From contig JANQSC010000054.1 in the NCBI GenBank assembly GCA_028284235.1, forward strand, positions 284,302-348,301: a stretch of 64,000 bases of DNA, given 5' to 3'. The position numbers and the translations under genes are program-made. A model generated the notes under the pieces. It saw only the letters and a list, made by a program, of their open reading frames with translations, was not told the DNA's origin and ran no database searches. Positions within the stretch are counted from its first letter, which is position 1, and each line of letters opens with the position of its first letter. This DNA comes from Opitutaceae bacterium. GTDB taxonomy: Bacteria > Verrucomicrobiota > Verrucomicrobiia > Opitutales > Opitutaceae. Below are positions 26,755 to 37,300 of this stretch, piece by piece.

Positions 26755-29700
26755 ATGTTATCCAGTGTTTCCTTTATTCGACGATGGTTGCGCGGGAGGT
26801 GCATTCGCCCGCTTCGGGCGCTTTGGGTTTTAGCTGCACTTGCTGGCAGCTGTTGTCTTGCTAATTCCGATACACGAATTCTAAACTTTTCGATAAAAGA
26901 GGGCAGGGCCATGCGGACTCTCAAAGCGGCGGCGCGGCAAGGCAATGCGGAGATCCTTTACGACGCCCGGGCGGTCAAAGGGCAGCGCACGCGCGAGGTA
27001 GTGGGCAGGTTCACGGTCGAAGAGGCGCTGGGCTGGATGCTGGCGGGCACGGACCTCGTAGCGATTTCCATTGGCGAGGGAGCCACTTACGCAATCAAGA
27101 AGTCGTCCGACATTGAGGGGGCGAATGGACCGGCAGCGATTCGAAGCGGCCTGCCGGAACCCGGACTCGGCGATGCTCGATCGTCGATGCGCCCGCCCGC
27201 GGATAACGGTCACGGTTTGGCCGGCGTGTTGAAACGGCTTGTATCCATCGCGTTCGCGCGCGCCGGGCCTGAAGACGACGGGCAAGAGTTTTCAGGAAGA
27301 GTGTACGAGCTATCGCCCTTTGTCGTCGACTCGTCGAACGACGCGGGGTACCGCGCTTCGAGCACGCTTGCAGGGACGCGTTTGCGGACGAATTTGCGAG
27401 ACGTCGGCGCGGCGGTGACGGTCGTTGCCAAGACCTATCTCGAGGACGTGGCGGCTGTGGATAACGAGACTTTGTTGTCGTACACTACTAACACGGAAGT
27501 CGGCGGCCCGTACGACAATTACGCGGGCGTGGGTGTCGACACCCGCGTGAGCGAACGCGGTAATTTTATCGATCCGAATCAGATCAACCGCGTTCGTGGC
27601 CTCGACGCGGCGGACAACTCTCGAAACTACTTTCTGACCGAGATTCCCTGGGATGGCTACAACGTGGACCGCATTGACATCCAGCGCGGGCCCAACGCGA
27701 TACTTTTTGGGCTGGGCAGTCCGGCGGGGATCGTGAACGCGACGACGCGGGAAGCCCGCTTTCGCGACCGCAATCGGCTCGATCTCCGAATTGGGAGCTA
27801 CGGCAGCGTTCGGGCCACGTTCAACGCGGACCGGGTGCTCGTCGAGGACGAGTTGGCCCTCGGCGCAGCTGTTTTGCGGGACGAGCAGAAATTCCGTCAA
27901 AGCCCGGCCTACGACAACGACGAGCGGGTGTTCGTCGCGTTCAAGTGGGTGCCGCGTTTTTTGAAGTCGGACCACTCGCTGCTGACGTTCAAGGGCAACT
28001 TCGAAGACGGAAGCGTGCGCAGCAATCGACCGCGCCTCTTGACCCCAGCCGACAATTTGACCGCGTTCTTCCGTCCAGTTCGGGATGAGAAGGGCGCTTT
28101 CCCGGCGCTTCCCGGAGTAGGCGGCCAGACCTTCGACCCGGCTCTCGTTCACGACAGTCATGCCGGTTTGGGCAATGGCCAGGATCACCCGGTGGTTTTC
28201 ATTGACGGCGGGGAGGTCGAGAATCCCTACTACGTACCGGTTTTGGGGAACTACGGACATCTGTACGGCGGACCGCTTTGGGTATTCGATTCGGCCAGTG
28301 CCTCGACCCCTTCAAGCGTCTTTGTCAGCGAGCCGAACTTGAGGGGTGGAGTCAATCGCTACGGGGAGAGGGACGGGTCGCTCGATATCGAGTATACGCG
28401 GATGACATCCATCGGTCGGCATCACGAGTACGCGATCGACGTCGGGTTGCCGTATTCAAATTTTGGACAATATAAAGAGCAGCATCTGGTCGATCCGACG
28501 ATTTTCGATTTCTACAACCAGCTGATTGACGGCCCCAATAAGAGTGAATGGGCGGACTGGGACGCGCTGAACCTCGCGATCGGTCACACGTTCCTGAATG
28601 GAAAAATTGGATACGAGCTATCGTTTTTCGATCAGATCCACGACAATGCCAGCGTCGGGATAACGGGGGCCAACGATTCGATCTTCATCGATACGAACAG
28701 CCACTTGGCCGACGGGTCGGTGAATCCGAACGCGGGACGCGCGTTTGTATCGGACGGATTGGACTCCGGAAACCGCTTTCACGAGTCGAACCGGGAGTCA
28801 ATCCGGCTTACCGGATTCGTGGAGCACGACTTTCAAGCGGCGCGATCCGATCATTGGCTGACCCGATTCTTTGGGAGACATGTCCTTACCGCTTCGAAAT
28901 CGGAGGAGTCCCATTTTACGGACACGCGATTCTTGATGAGGCGCCGAATGGAGGACGCCTATTATGAAATGACGGGAGTTTGGAACGCGCGGGACAATCT
29001 GAACGTTATCAACACGGCCCACTATTTAGGCGATTCTCTTTTGGGTCGAGACACGGCTTCCGGGGCCTACCTGCCCAATATCGGCGTCGTGCAGTTGCCC
29101 TCCGACGCGCCCGTGCGCTATTTCGATTCAACATGGAACGGCGGTTCAGTCGATCCCAGCGCCCCGTGGGTAGACAGTCGCGGCGTGGCCTCGACCCAGT
29201 CCGAGAACCCTGAAAACTACGTCGGATGGACCTCGCGGAATTTCGCGGTCCTGGATTCGCTCGTTGGCGACAACGGGAACACCATGGCGACTTCGGCGGG
29301 ACTGGCGAGAAACGAGATCGAATCCGAGGCCATCATTTGGCAGGGGTATTTGTGGAACGACGCGATCGTCGGGACGTATGGATGGCGGGAGGACCGTCTA
29401 AACTCATGGTTGCATATGGCCCCGGACAAAGTGGTCGAGATCGACGGGGAGGCGGTCAACCTCGGCTACAAGGACGTCGACCCGTCCAACTACAATCTCG
29501 ATTTCGAGCCGGCGGTCCAGGCGGGCGAGTCGCGCAGCTGGAGCGTCGCCGCGCACGTCGATCGGATGCTGGGCGGGCAACGCCTGCCGATCAACCTGAG
29601 TTTCTATTACAATGAATCCGAGAACTTCCAGCCTAGCGCCAGCCGAGTCGACATGTTCGGAACGGAGCTTGCCCCTCCCTATGGAAACACGATCGACAGA

Positions 29701-30771
29701 AGCGTCCTTTTGGAAAGCAAGGACGGGCGCTACTCGCTCAAGATCACCGACTACGAAACGTCGATATTCAACACGAGCGCCAGCTACATCGCAGGGACTT
29801 GGATGGTGGGCCGATTCGCTGCTTGGGGACAGAACTGGGCCAATGTTTTCGAGCACGACATCAGCTGGGGCTTCGACCTCAGCGGCGTTGCCGAACCCGG
29901 AGACAACCGGTCGTGGCGCTACGAGCTCAAGAATCCGGACCTCGTCTACGACCCCGAGTTTGAAGCGGCCGCGATCGCAGATTGGCGGGCCTTCATTTCC
30001 GCCATAGACGAAGCGTTCCCCACCTATTTCGGCGTCTGGGGGATGGACGGCATACAGACCGAGTTCAGAGACCACACGAGTTTGGATCCAACAGGTATCG
30101 CCTACACCTACGACGCGATTTCGAAAGGCGTCGAATACGAATTCACCGCTCACCCTACGGAGAACTGGCGCATCGCCGTCAACGCCTCCCGCACGAACGC
30201 GGTTCTCAGCGACGTCGGCGGTTCGGCCATGATTGAATGGACGGAGTTCGTGGACGGATGGCTCAACGATACCCACGCGGGCGACATCCGAATCTGGTCC
30301 GGTGAGGGCGTGACGATTCGCGATACCTGGCACAGCGTATTCCGGTCGAACTACATGTTGACGGAGTTGCTCGAGGGAACTGCCGCGCCGGAACTGCGTG
30401 AATGGAATTTCAACGCGACTTCGACCTACCAGTTTCGCGAAAGCGGCTTGAACGGGCTCGCAGTCGGTCTCGGCTATCGCTGGTCGGACAACGTGACGGC
30501 TGGCTATGAGCCGCTGGAAGACGAAAGCGGCGATGTCACCTTCGACCTCTCCAGCCCGTACCTGGGGCCGGAAAGCGGCAAGCTCGACTTTTGGATCAGC
30601 TACCGTCGCAAGCTACGCGATCGCGTGGATTGGAAGATCCAGCTCAATGTCCGGGACGCGTTCGCCAAGAAAGAGCTTATCCCCATTACCACCCAGCCGA
30701 CAGGGACGCCGGCTGCGGTTCGTATTCCTGGATCCACTACGTGGACTTTGGCCAACTCCTTCGAGTTCTAG
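26755..30771 (+). CDS. TonB-dependent outer-membrane receptor with N-terminal signalling (STN) domain
   Basis: A 1338-residue outer-membrane active transporter. A signal peptide covers about 1-38 (LWVLAALAGSCCLANS). The STN domain (about 40-120, ending GEGATYAIKK) can signal to FecR. A linker of about 85 residues follows, then the plug (AGTRLRTNLRDVGAAVTVV) and IQRGPNAILFGLGSPAG. The barrel fills the rest and ends in the aromatic TWTLANSFEF, as expected for outer-membrane insertion. The start is the ATG at 26755. The receptor, sigma and anti-sigma form one regulatory set. Length is above the usual 700-1000 residues, as in other Verrucomicrobia receptors. The substrate may be a polysaccharide fragment or a metal chelate; sequence alone does not tell. 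Confidence 0.9.
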   Translation: MLSSVSFIRRWLRGRCIRPLRALWVLAALAGSCCLANSDTRILNFSIKEGRAMRTLKAAARQGNAEILYDARAVKGQRTREVVGRFTVEEALGWMLAGTDLVAISIGEGATYAIKKSSDIEGANGPAAIRSGLPEPGLGDARSSMRPPADNGHGLAGVLKRLVSIAFARAGPEDDGQEFSGRVYELSPFVVDSSNDAGYRASSTLAGTRLRTNLRDVGAAVTVVAKTYLEDVAAVDNETLLSYTTNTEVGGPYDNYAGVGVDTRVSERGNFIDPNQINRVRGLDAADNSRNYFLTEIPWDGYNVDRIDIQRGPNAILFGLGSPAGIVNATTREARFRDRNRLDLRIGSYGSVRATFNADRVLVEDELALGAAVLRDEQKFRQSPAYDNDERVFVAFKWVPRFLKSDHSLLTFKGNFEDGSVRSNRPRLLTPADNLTAFFRPVRDEKGAFPALPGVGGQTFDPALVHDSHAGLGNGQDHPVVFIDGGEVENPYYVPVLGNYGHLYGGPLWVFDSASASTPSSVFVSEPNLRGGVNRYGERDGSLDIEYTRMTSIGRHHEYAIDVGLPYSNFGQYKEQHLVDPTIFDFYNQLIDGPNKSEWADWDALNLAIGHTFLNGKIGYELSFFDQIHDNASVGITGANDSIFIDTNSHLADGSVNPNAGRAFVSDGLDSGNRFHESNRESIRLTGFVEHDFQAARSDHWLTRFFGRHVLTASKSEESHFTDTRFLMRRRMEDAYYEMTGVWNARDNLNVINTAHYLGDSLLGRDTASGAYLPNIGVVQLPSDAPVRYFDSTWNGGSVDPSAPWVDSRGVASTQSENPENYVGWTSRNFAVLDSLVGDNGNTMATSAGLARNEIESEAIIWQGYLWNDAIVGTYGWREDRLNSWLHMAPDKVVEIDGEAVNLGYKDVDPSNYNLDFEPAVQAGESRSWSVAAHVDRMLGGQRLPINLSFYYNESENFQPSASRVDMFGTELAPPYGNTIDRSVLLESKDGRYSLKITDYETSIFNTSASYIAGTWMVGRFAAWGQNWANVFEHDISWGFDLSGVAEPGDNRSWRYELKNPDLVYDPEFEAAAIADWRAFISAIDEAFPTYFGVWGMDGIQTEFRDHTSLDPTGIAYTYDAISKGVEYEFTAHPTENWRIAVNASRTNAVLSDVGGSAMIEWTEFVDGWLNDTHAGDIRIWSGEGVTIRDTWHSVFRSNYMLTELLEGTAAPELREWNFNATSTYQFRESGLNGLAVGLGYRWSDNVTAGYEPLEDESGDVTFDLSSPYLGPESGKLDFWISYRRKLRDRVDWKIQLNVRDAFAKKELIPITTQPTGTPAAVRIPGSTTWTLANSFEF

Positions 30772-30793
30772 CTCACATTCTTAATCCTAATCT

Positions 30794-30839
30794 TACTCCT
30801 AATCCTAATCAAAGACCGGGTGGATTAAGATTAGGAGTA
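30794..30839. repeat. TAATC-type inverted repeat, second copy
   Basis: Arms at 30794-30810 and 30823-30839 match at 16 of 17 positions (TACTCCTAATC core). It lies between the convergent TonB receptor and gamma-glutamyltransferase genes, the same setting as 14836-14918. Confidence 0.72.
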
Positions 30840-30855
30840 TGAGTATGATAAGGGA

Positions 30856-32550
30856 TTAGTACCCGGCGGCCTGGCCGTCTTTGCGGCTTTCGGAAGCGCC
30901 GTGATAGACGCGATTGGCTTCGTTCCACAGGATTGCCTGATAGCCGCCATAGGCGCCTCGCCCGAAGCCGACCGAATGCCCTTTGTCCATCAATCCGCGG
31001 ACGGTTTCATAGGAAATGCCGTCTTCGACCTGGACGCGTCCTGTCCCTTGCCCGGGGGTTCCAGTAGGAGTGGGAGATCCCGCGTGTCTCCATCTCGGCG
31101 CGTCGCCGGCTTCTTGCAGATTCATGCCGAAATCGACGAGATTCATGACGATCTGCGTGTGCCCCTGCGGCTGGAAATCTCCGCCCATCACTCCAAAACT
31201 CGCGTAAGGTCTGCCGTCTTTCGTAACGAAAGCCGGAATGATGGTGTGGAAGGGGCGCTTGCCGGGCGCGTAGGTGTTGGCCTGGCCTTTTTCGAGCGTG
31301 AACAGATCGCCGCGATTGTGCAGCATGAAGCCGAGCTTGGGCGGCGTCATCCCCGAGCCCATTCCACGGTAGTTGCTTTGAATCAAGGAAACCATCGTCC
31401 CTTCCCCGTCGGCTGCCGTCAGGTAGATCGTTTCTCCGACGCTGATTTCCCCCGCTTCGTATTTTCCCGCCTGTTTTCCGATAAGCGCTCGCCGTTCATC
31501 GGCGTACGCGTCGGAGAGCAACTCGGCTAGGGGAACGTCGTAGAAGTCCATGTCGGCGTAGTACTTCGCCCGATCCTCGTAGGCCAGTTTCTTGGCCTCG
31601 ATGAAAAGGTGCAGGTGCTCGGCGCTCCCGAATTCGATGTTCGAAAAATCGTAGCCCTCCAGAATTTGCAGCATCTGCAGCGCGGCGATGCCTTGTCCGT
31701 TGGGGGGGAGTTCCCACACGTGGTATCCGCGGTAGTTTACGGAGACGGGTTCTACCCACTCGCTCGTGTGCGTCGCGAGGTCTTCGCGGGAAAGGAAGCC
31801 GCCCTGTTCCTCAATGAAGGCGGCGATGGTCTCCGCGATCTCGCCCGAGTAGAAGGCGTCCCGCCCGCTTTCCGCAATGCGGCGGTAGGTGTTCGCGAGG
31901 TAGGGATTCCGGTAGATTTCCCCTTCGCCGGGCAGCGCCCCTCCGTTTTGCTCCAGGTAGGTTTCCCGGATGTTGGGATAGCCGTCGCGTTCGTAACGAC
32001 TCACACCGCGTTGGAGATACCAGGCAATCAGTTCGGTGAGTGGAAACCCTTCTTCCGCGTAGTGGATCGCGGGTTGCAAAATCTCCGCCATTGGCAGCGA
32101 CCCGAATTTCGTGTGCAGCTCGAACCATCCGTCCACCGCGCCGGGGACGCTTACCGGCAGCGGGCCGAAAGCGGGGATTTTCTCCATGCCCTGCTCCTCG
32201 AAGTAGTCGAGTGTAAGCCCTTTGGGCGAGCGACCGCTGGCGTTGAGGCCGTAGAGCGCTTCCGTTTCGCCGTCCCAAACGATGGCAAAAAGGTCGCCGC
32301 CAATCCCGCATCCCGTGGGCTCCATTAGGCCCAAGGCGGCGTTTGCCGCGATCGCCGCGTCAATCGCGTTCCCGCCCGCCTTGAGAATATCGAGGCCTAC
32401 CTGAGTGGCGAGCGGGTGACTGGTGGCCACCATGCCGTTTTGTCCCAGCACTTCCGAGCGCGTGGCAAACGGGCGCCCCGTTATGCGGTCCTGAGCGGAC
32501 AGCGGGAGCGCTGCCGCAATAAGAGTGAACAATAAGAGTGTTTTTCTCAT
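30856..32550 (-). CDS. ggt: Gamma-glutamyltransferase, secreted
   Basis: Hydrolyses or transfers the gamma-glutamyl group of glutathione and related peptides in the periplasm. A signal peptide covers 1-20 (ending LSAQ). Autoprocessing is expected before the catalytic Thr374 (ETIYLTAADGEG), and downstream NYRGMGSG supplies the oxyanion region. Early motifs are GGNAIDAAIAANAALGL and GIGGDLFAIVWDG. At 564 residues it fits the family. The ATG at 32550 has the signal peptide right behind it and is preferred to an upstream TTG. The nearby 5-oxoprolinase gene would recycle the product 5-oxoproline, although it is on the other strand with a HipBA pair between them. Confidence 0.92.
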   Translation of the reverse strand: MRKTLLLFTLIAAALPLSAQDRITGRPFATRSEVLGQNGMVATSHPLATQVGLDILKAGGNAIDAAIAANAALGLMEPTGCGIGGDLFAIVWDGETEALYGLNASGRSPKGLTLDYFEEQGMEKIPAFGPLPVSVPGAVDGWFELHTKFGSLPMAEILQPAIHYAEEGFPLTELIAWYLQRGVSRYERDGYPNIRETYLEQNGGALPGEGEIYRNPYLANTYRRIAESGRDAFYSGEIAETIAAFIEEQGGFLSREDLATHTSEWVEPVSVNYRGYHVWELPPNGQGIAALQMLQILEGYDFSNIEFGSAEHLHLFIEAKKLAYEDRAKYYADMDFYDVPLAELLSDAYADERRALIGKQAGKYEAGEISVGETIYLTAADGEGTMVSLIQSNYRGMGSGMTPPKLGFMLHNRGDLFTLEKGQANTYAPGKRPFHTIIPAFVTKDGRPYASFGVMGGDFQPQGHTQIVMNLVDFGMNLQEAGDAPRWRHAGSPTPTGTPGQGTGRVQVEDGISYETVRGLMDKGHSVGFGRGAYGGYQAILWNEANRVYHGASESRKDGQAAGY

Positions 32551-32723
32551 AGCTGTGGTCGGAATCTGAACCCCATAGCGAATAGCTCGATGCAGAGGGC
32601 TTAGCAACCCTTTATCGACCCGCGGAACTGCGGTGTCGGCGAGCGTGCGGGTTGTATGAGTCCGGAGTTGACAGAGTGTGAAAAGTAGGTTCTTTTTCGT
32701 ATGAATAAATCAGGAAAAATACC

Positions 32724-32751
32724 GTTTAATAAAAAATAAATCTTATAAAAC
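32724..32751. promoter_or_regulatory. Imperfect palindrome, possible HipB operator
   Basis: GTTTAATAAAA (32724-32734) and TCTTATAAAAC (32741-32751) form an inverted repeat matching at 9 of 11 positions. It lies 20 bases before the HipB-like start in a strongly AT-rich stretch, and TTGACA occurs upstream near 32670. HipB homologues bind palindromes in their own promoters; binding here is inference. Confidence 0.4.
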
Positions 32752-32770
32752 TGAAAAAAACCTTTATTAA

Positions 32771-33040
32771 ATGAAAGAATTGAGTGAATTAGGAGAGCGA
32801 ATTCGGAGGCATCGAATCGCATTGGGGGTCAAGCAGAAGGACTTGGCGGACAAGGCGGCGGTGAGCGCGGATGTGATTTCGTCTTTGGAGAACGGGCGCT
32901 CCGTCGGGACGGCGTCGCTGGTCCGGGTGCTGCGCGCCCTGGGGCTGCGCGACGCGCTGGTCGAAATGCTGCCGGCCCCTGCGGTGAGTCCATTGGATTT
33001 GCAGAAGCTGGCGGGGAAGCAACGGCAGCGAGTTCGCTAA
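32771..33040 (+). CDS. hipB: HipB-like XRE-family antitoxin / repressor
   Basis: An 89-residue helix-turn-helix protein. The XRE domain spans about 5-65: LGERIRRHRIALGVKQKDLA, then AAVSADVISSLENGRSVGT. It is directly followed by the HipA-like kinase (TAA of one next to ATG of the other), the standard antitoxin-toxin order. It should repress its own operon and neutralise HipA. The start ATG at 32771 sits behind a very AT-rich leader. Type assignment to HipB rests on the neighbour and size. Confidence 0.88.
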   Translation: MKELSELGERIRRHRIALGVKQKDLADKAAVSADVISSLENGRSVGTASLVRVLRALGLRDALVEMLPAPAVSPLDLQKLAGKQRQRVR

Positions 33041-34345
33041 ATGGCCACTTCAATCGCAGATGTCTTCTATCGGGGGGCGAAGATCGGGGCGGTGTTCTGG
33101 GATGCCGAACGCCGATATTCGGTTTTTGAATACACGCCTGAGTTTACTCGAAGCGGGGTCGAGCTGGCGCCGTTGAAGATGCCGCTTCGTTCGGGGGCGT
33201 ACCAGTTCCCGAACTTGCACGAATCGTACTTTGGGCTGCCGGGGATGCTCGCGGACTGCCTGCCTGACGCCTACGGCAATACGCTGATCGACGCTTGGCT
33301 GAGGCAGCAGGGCCGGAACCCCTCCGACTTCTCTCCGGTCGAGCGGCTTTGCTACATCGGAAATCGAGGCATGGGGGCCCTGGAGTTTCAGCCGGGCTTG
33401 CGCGACCCGTCGTCGCGCTCCGAGCGTGTGGAGATAGACAAGCTGGTCGAACTGGCGTCCCGAGCCCTGTCCCAAAAGGACAGCTTGTCTACTGCGCTTC
33501 ACGGCGAGGAAAACCTGCGGGAGATTCTCCGGGTGGGAACCTCTGCAGGAGGCGCTCGGGCGAAGGCGGTCATCGCTCTCAATCCCGAAACGATGGAAGT
33601 TCGCTCGGGTCAGGCGGATGTCGATCCCGGCTTCGAGCACTGGCTTCTGAAGTTCGACGGCGTATCCGAGTCGTTCGACGGTGTTCGGGATCCGCAAGGG
33701 TATGGACGGATCGAATACGCGTACAGTTTGATGGCGAAGGAGGCGGGCGTGACGATGTCGGAATGCCGCTTGTTCGAGGAAGGCGGGCGGGCTCACTTTA
33801 TGACCCGTCGCTTCGATCGGTCAACGAGTGGCGAGAAGGTCCATTTCGCCTCGCTGTACGGGCTCGCCCACATGGCTTACAGCGCTCCGGGGACGCACAG
33901 CCATTCCTACGAAGACTATTTCGAGGTGATCGAGGAGCTGGATCTGTCGCCTGGGCTCAGACTGGAGGCGTTCCGGAGAATGGCCTTCAATGTACTCGGA
34001 TGCAACCGGGACGACCATACGAAGAATTTCGGCTTCATGCTGGACGAGTCTGGTGAGTGGGGGCTCGCGCCTGCGTTCGACGTGACCTACGCCTTCAATC
34101 CGTTGCCCGGCAAATGGACGGCGACGCAGCAAATGTCGATCGGGGGGAAACGAGAGGGCATAACGCGAGAGGACCTTTTGACCGTTGGGCGTCGTTGCGG
34201 CGTCGCGACCTTGCCGAAGCTCAAGGACGCGGTTGACGTCGTGGTAGCCGCGTTGCGGAATTGGGATCGATTTGCCCAGGGCGCGAACGTGGGCGACGAG
34301 CAAGCGGCTCGAATCGAATCGGCGATTCGGTCAACCCTGTCCTGA
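33041..34345 (+). CDS. hipA: HipA-like serine/threonine kinase toxin
   Basis: A kinase toxin of the HipA family; E. coli HipA inactivates glutamyl-tRNA synthetase by phosphorylation. The phosphate-loop motif TSAGGARAK is at 167-175, catalytic NRDDHTKNFG at 322-331 (Asp325 region), and the metal-binding PAFDVTY at 344-350. The N-terminal subdomain resembles Couple_hipA (LPDAYGNTLID). At 434 residues it is full length with no visible break, so it is probably active. Translation is coupled to hipB (no gap). The 5-oxoprolinase gene follows after 31 bases on the same strand. Confidence 0.92.
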   Translation: MATSIADVFYRGAKIGAVFWDAERRYSVFEYTPEFTRSGVELAPLKMPLRSGAYQFPNLHESYFGLPGMLADCLPDAYGNTLIDAWLRQQGRNPSDFSPVERLCYIGNRGMGALEFQPGLRDPSSRSERVEIDKLVELASRALSQKDSLSTALHGEENLREILRVGTSAGGARAKAVIALNPETMEVRSGQADVDPGFEHWLLKFDGVSESFDGVRDPQGYGRIEYAYSLMAKEAGVTMSECRLFEEGGRAHFMTRRFDRSTSGEKVHFASLYGLAHMAYSAPGTHSHSYEDYFEVIEELDLSPGLRLEAFRRMAFNVLGCNRDDHTKNFGFMLDESGEWGLAPAFDVTYAFNPLPGKWTATQQMSIGGKREGITREDLLTVGRRCGVATLPKLKDAVDVVVAALRNWDRFAQGANVGDEQAARIESAIRSTLS

Positions 34346-34376
34346 ATATAGGCCTATCCGATCGATTGAGCGAGGA

Positions 34377-37300
34377 ATGAGCGAGAGCAGCAAAGAGAAC
34401 TGGCGATTTTGGATAGACACCGGCGGCACGTTTACGGATTGCCTGGCTCGGATGCCGGACGGTCGCGAGCTAAGAGTGAAAGTGCTCTCAAATGGAGCGA
34501 TTCGCGGCCGAGTGGTCGAACGCTTGGGACCGCGAACGGCGCGTGTAGAGGTGTCGGTGAAAACTGGAGACGGTTTTTTCGTCGGGTATTCGCTCCGATT
34601 GCATGGCGTGGAGGGCGAGGCGATGGGGATTGTCGACTGGTCGGGATCGGAGGGGGTCGTCGAGGTCGAAGGGGAACTACCGGCCGAATGCGCGGGGGGC
34701 CTTTTCTCCTTTCAGTCCCCGGAAGAACCCCCGACCTTGGCTGCGCGCCTGCTGACGGGAAAGCGCTTGGACGAGGCCTTGCCGGACATGTCGATGCGAC
34801 TGGCCACGACGCGGGGGACGAATGCCCTTCTTGAGGGGAAAGGCGCGCGAATCGCGTTTTTCGTGAATTCCGGATTTCGAGACCTGTTGCGGATCGGCAA
34901 TCAACAGCGCCCGGATTTATTCGAGTTGGGCATCGAGACTCCGCCGCCGCTGTACTCGATTGTATTCGAAGTTTCAGGACGAATCGATGCCGAAGGAAAT
35001 GAGCTGAAAGTTCTCGACGAGGGGGAGATTCGCGCGTTTGGACGCGATTGCCGCAACGCCGGTATCGACGCGGTGGCGGTCGCGTTGCTTCACAGCTTTG
35101 CCAACCCGCAGCACGAGCAGCGAGTGGCTCGGATTTTGAAGGAGGAGGGTTTGAACGACGTGTCGCTCTCTAGCGAGTTGGCGCCTATGATTAAAATCGC
35201 GCCGCGAGCGGAAACGTCAGTGGTCAACGCGTACTTGGCTCCCATTATGGAACGCTATCTCGAGTCGGTGCAGTCGACTTTGCCGGACGACGCCCTCAAA
35301 ATAATGACTAGCGCGGGCGGGCTTGTTTCGCGTTCCAGCTATCATCCCAAGGACAGTTTGCTCAGCGGACCTGCCGGAGGCGTGGTGGGGGCGTCCAGCG
35401 TCGGGGTCCGCGCTGGAAACGCCCGGAGTATCGCGTTCGACATGGGTGGCACGAGTACCGACGTTTCTCGATTCGACGGACGCCTTGACTACCGTTTCGA
35501 ACAACGAATCGGGGCGGCCCATGTATTCGCCCCTTCGCTACGCATTGAAACGGTCGCTGCCGGCGGCGGCTCGATCTGTTGGTTCGATGGCTCCGCGTTT
35601 CGCGTCGGACCGCAGAGCGCCGGAGCCTCCCCAGGGCCCGCTTGCTATGGGGCAGGAGGGCCGCTGACCCTCACCGATGTGAATTTGTTGATGGGTCGGC
35701 TCGATGGCGAGCGGTTTGGGATTCCGGTATTCCCCGAGGACGCGAGGAGTCGTTTCAACGAGCTGCTCGCCGAGGCGGAAACGCATTCGGGCAAGCGGTT
35801 GGATGAAGCGAGCGTATTGGAGGGGCTACTAGCGATCGCCAATGAACGCATGGCGGAAGCCATCCGCGGAATTTCATTGCGGGAGGGCTATGCTCCGTCG
35901 GAATACGCGCTCGTCGCCTTCGGGGGCGCCGGAGGAATGCACGTGTGTTCAGTCGCGGATATTCTAGAAGTGGATACCATTCTCTTTCCGGCGGATGCAG
36001 GATTGCTCAGCGCTTATGGACTGCAACAAGCTAGGATCGAGCGAATTAGGGAGCGACAGGTGCTCGCTCTTCTTTCCGACTGTGTGGACTCGCTGGCAAG
36101 CTGGGTTGAAGACCTGCGAAAGGATGCGGTGGAAGCGCTTGCAGAAGAGGGGGAAGAGAGCGCGCTCGCTAATCTCTTGTTCGCTCAAGTCGAAATGCGG
36201 TTTCTCGGGCAAGAGACGAGCTTGCTGATCGATTTCTCGGGGGCGGGTGATGTTGAGACGGAATTCCGTTCCCAGTTCGAAACGCAGTACGGTTTCCAGC
36301 CTGAGCAGCCAATTGAGGTGGTGTCGCTTAAGGTTTCAGTAGGGATCGAGGTCGACGCGGATGAATCGGAAGAATTTTCTGAGCTCCGATTTCTGGATAC
36401 AAACAGAGGCGAAAGCCGCCCTCGAGGCGACCTGGAAGCGGGAACGCGCTTGTCAGGTCCATTGGTGATTCAAGATCCGTTCAGCACGGTTTTCGTAGAC
36501 GAGGGATGGAACGCCTTGGTGGGGTCCAAGGGAAGCATGCGATTGTGGCGGGAATCCAAAGCGGCGACTGCCACCAGCAGCGATTTGATCGCAGTGGACC
36601 TCGAGCTATACACCAATCGTTTTCTTTCTCTCGTTGACGAAATGGGAAAACTGCTGGAGCGATCGGCGTTCTCTACCAACGTGAAAGAGCGAAAGGATTT
36701 TAGTTGCGCTCTATTGGACAGTGACGGGTTTCTGGTGGCGAACGCGCCCCATATTCCGGTTCATCTGGGCGCCTTGGGTGTTTGCGTTCGGGCGGTTCGG
36801 GAGCATATGGATTTCGGCCCAGGGGATGTGGTGATTACGAATCATCCTGGATATGGAGGATCCCATTTGCCGGATGTCACTTTGATTGCGGCGGTGTATT
36901 CAGAAAGTGGGGAACATATTGGCTATGTTGCGAATCGAGCTCATCATGCCGAACTCGGCGGAATTTCACCGGGTTCGATGCCGCCGGACGCGAAGTCGCT
37001 TGAAGAAGAGGGCGTGGTGATCCCGCCGATGTATTTGGTTCGCGGTGGCGAAGTCGATTGGGATGCGATTACGGCCGTCCTGACGACGTCGCGGTATCCG
37101 ACGCGAAGATTGAAGGAGAATTTATCGGACATCGCTGCCCAATTGGGTTCTATCCGTATCGGGGCAAGCGAACTCCAAGGGCTGTCGAGCCGCGAAGGGA
37201 ACGACGTCGTTGCCTTTTTCATGGACGCGTTGAAGCGCCGCGCGGCAGATGCGCTGCAAAGAGCGTTGAGAGGTTTGACCTTTGGGAGCCGTTCCGCGGT

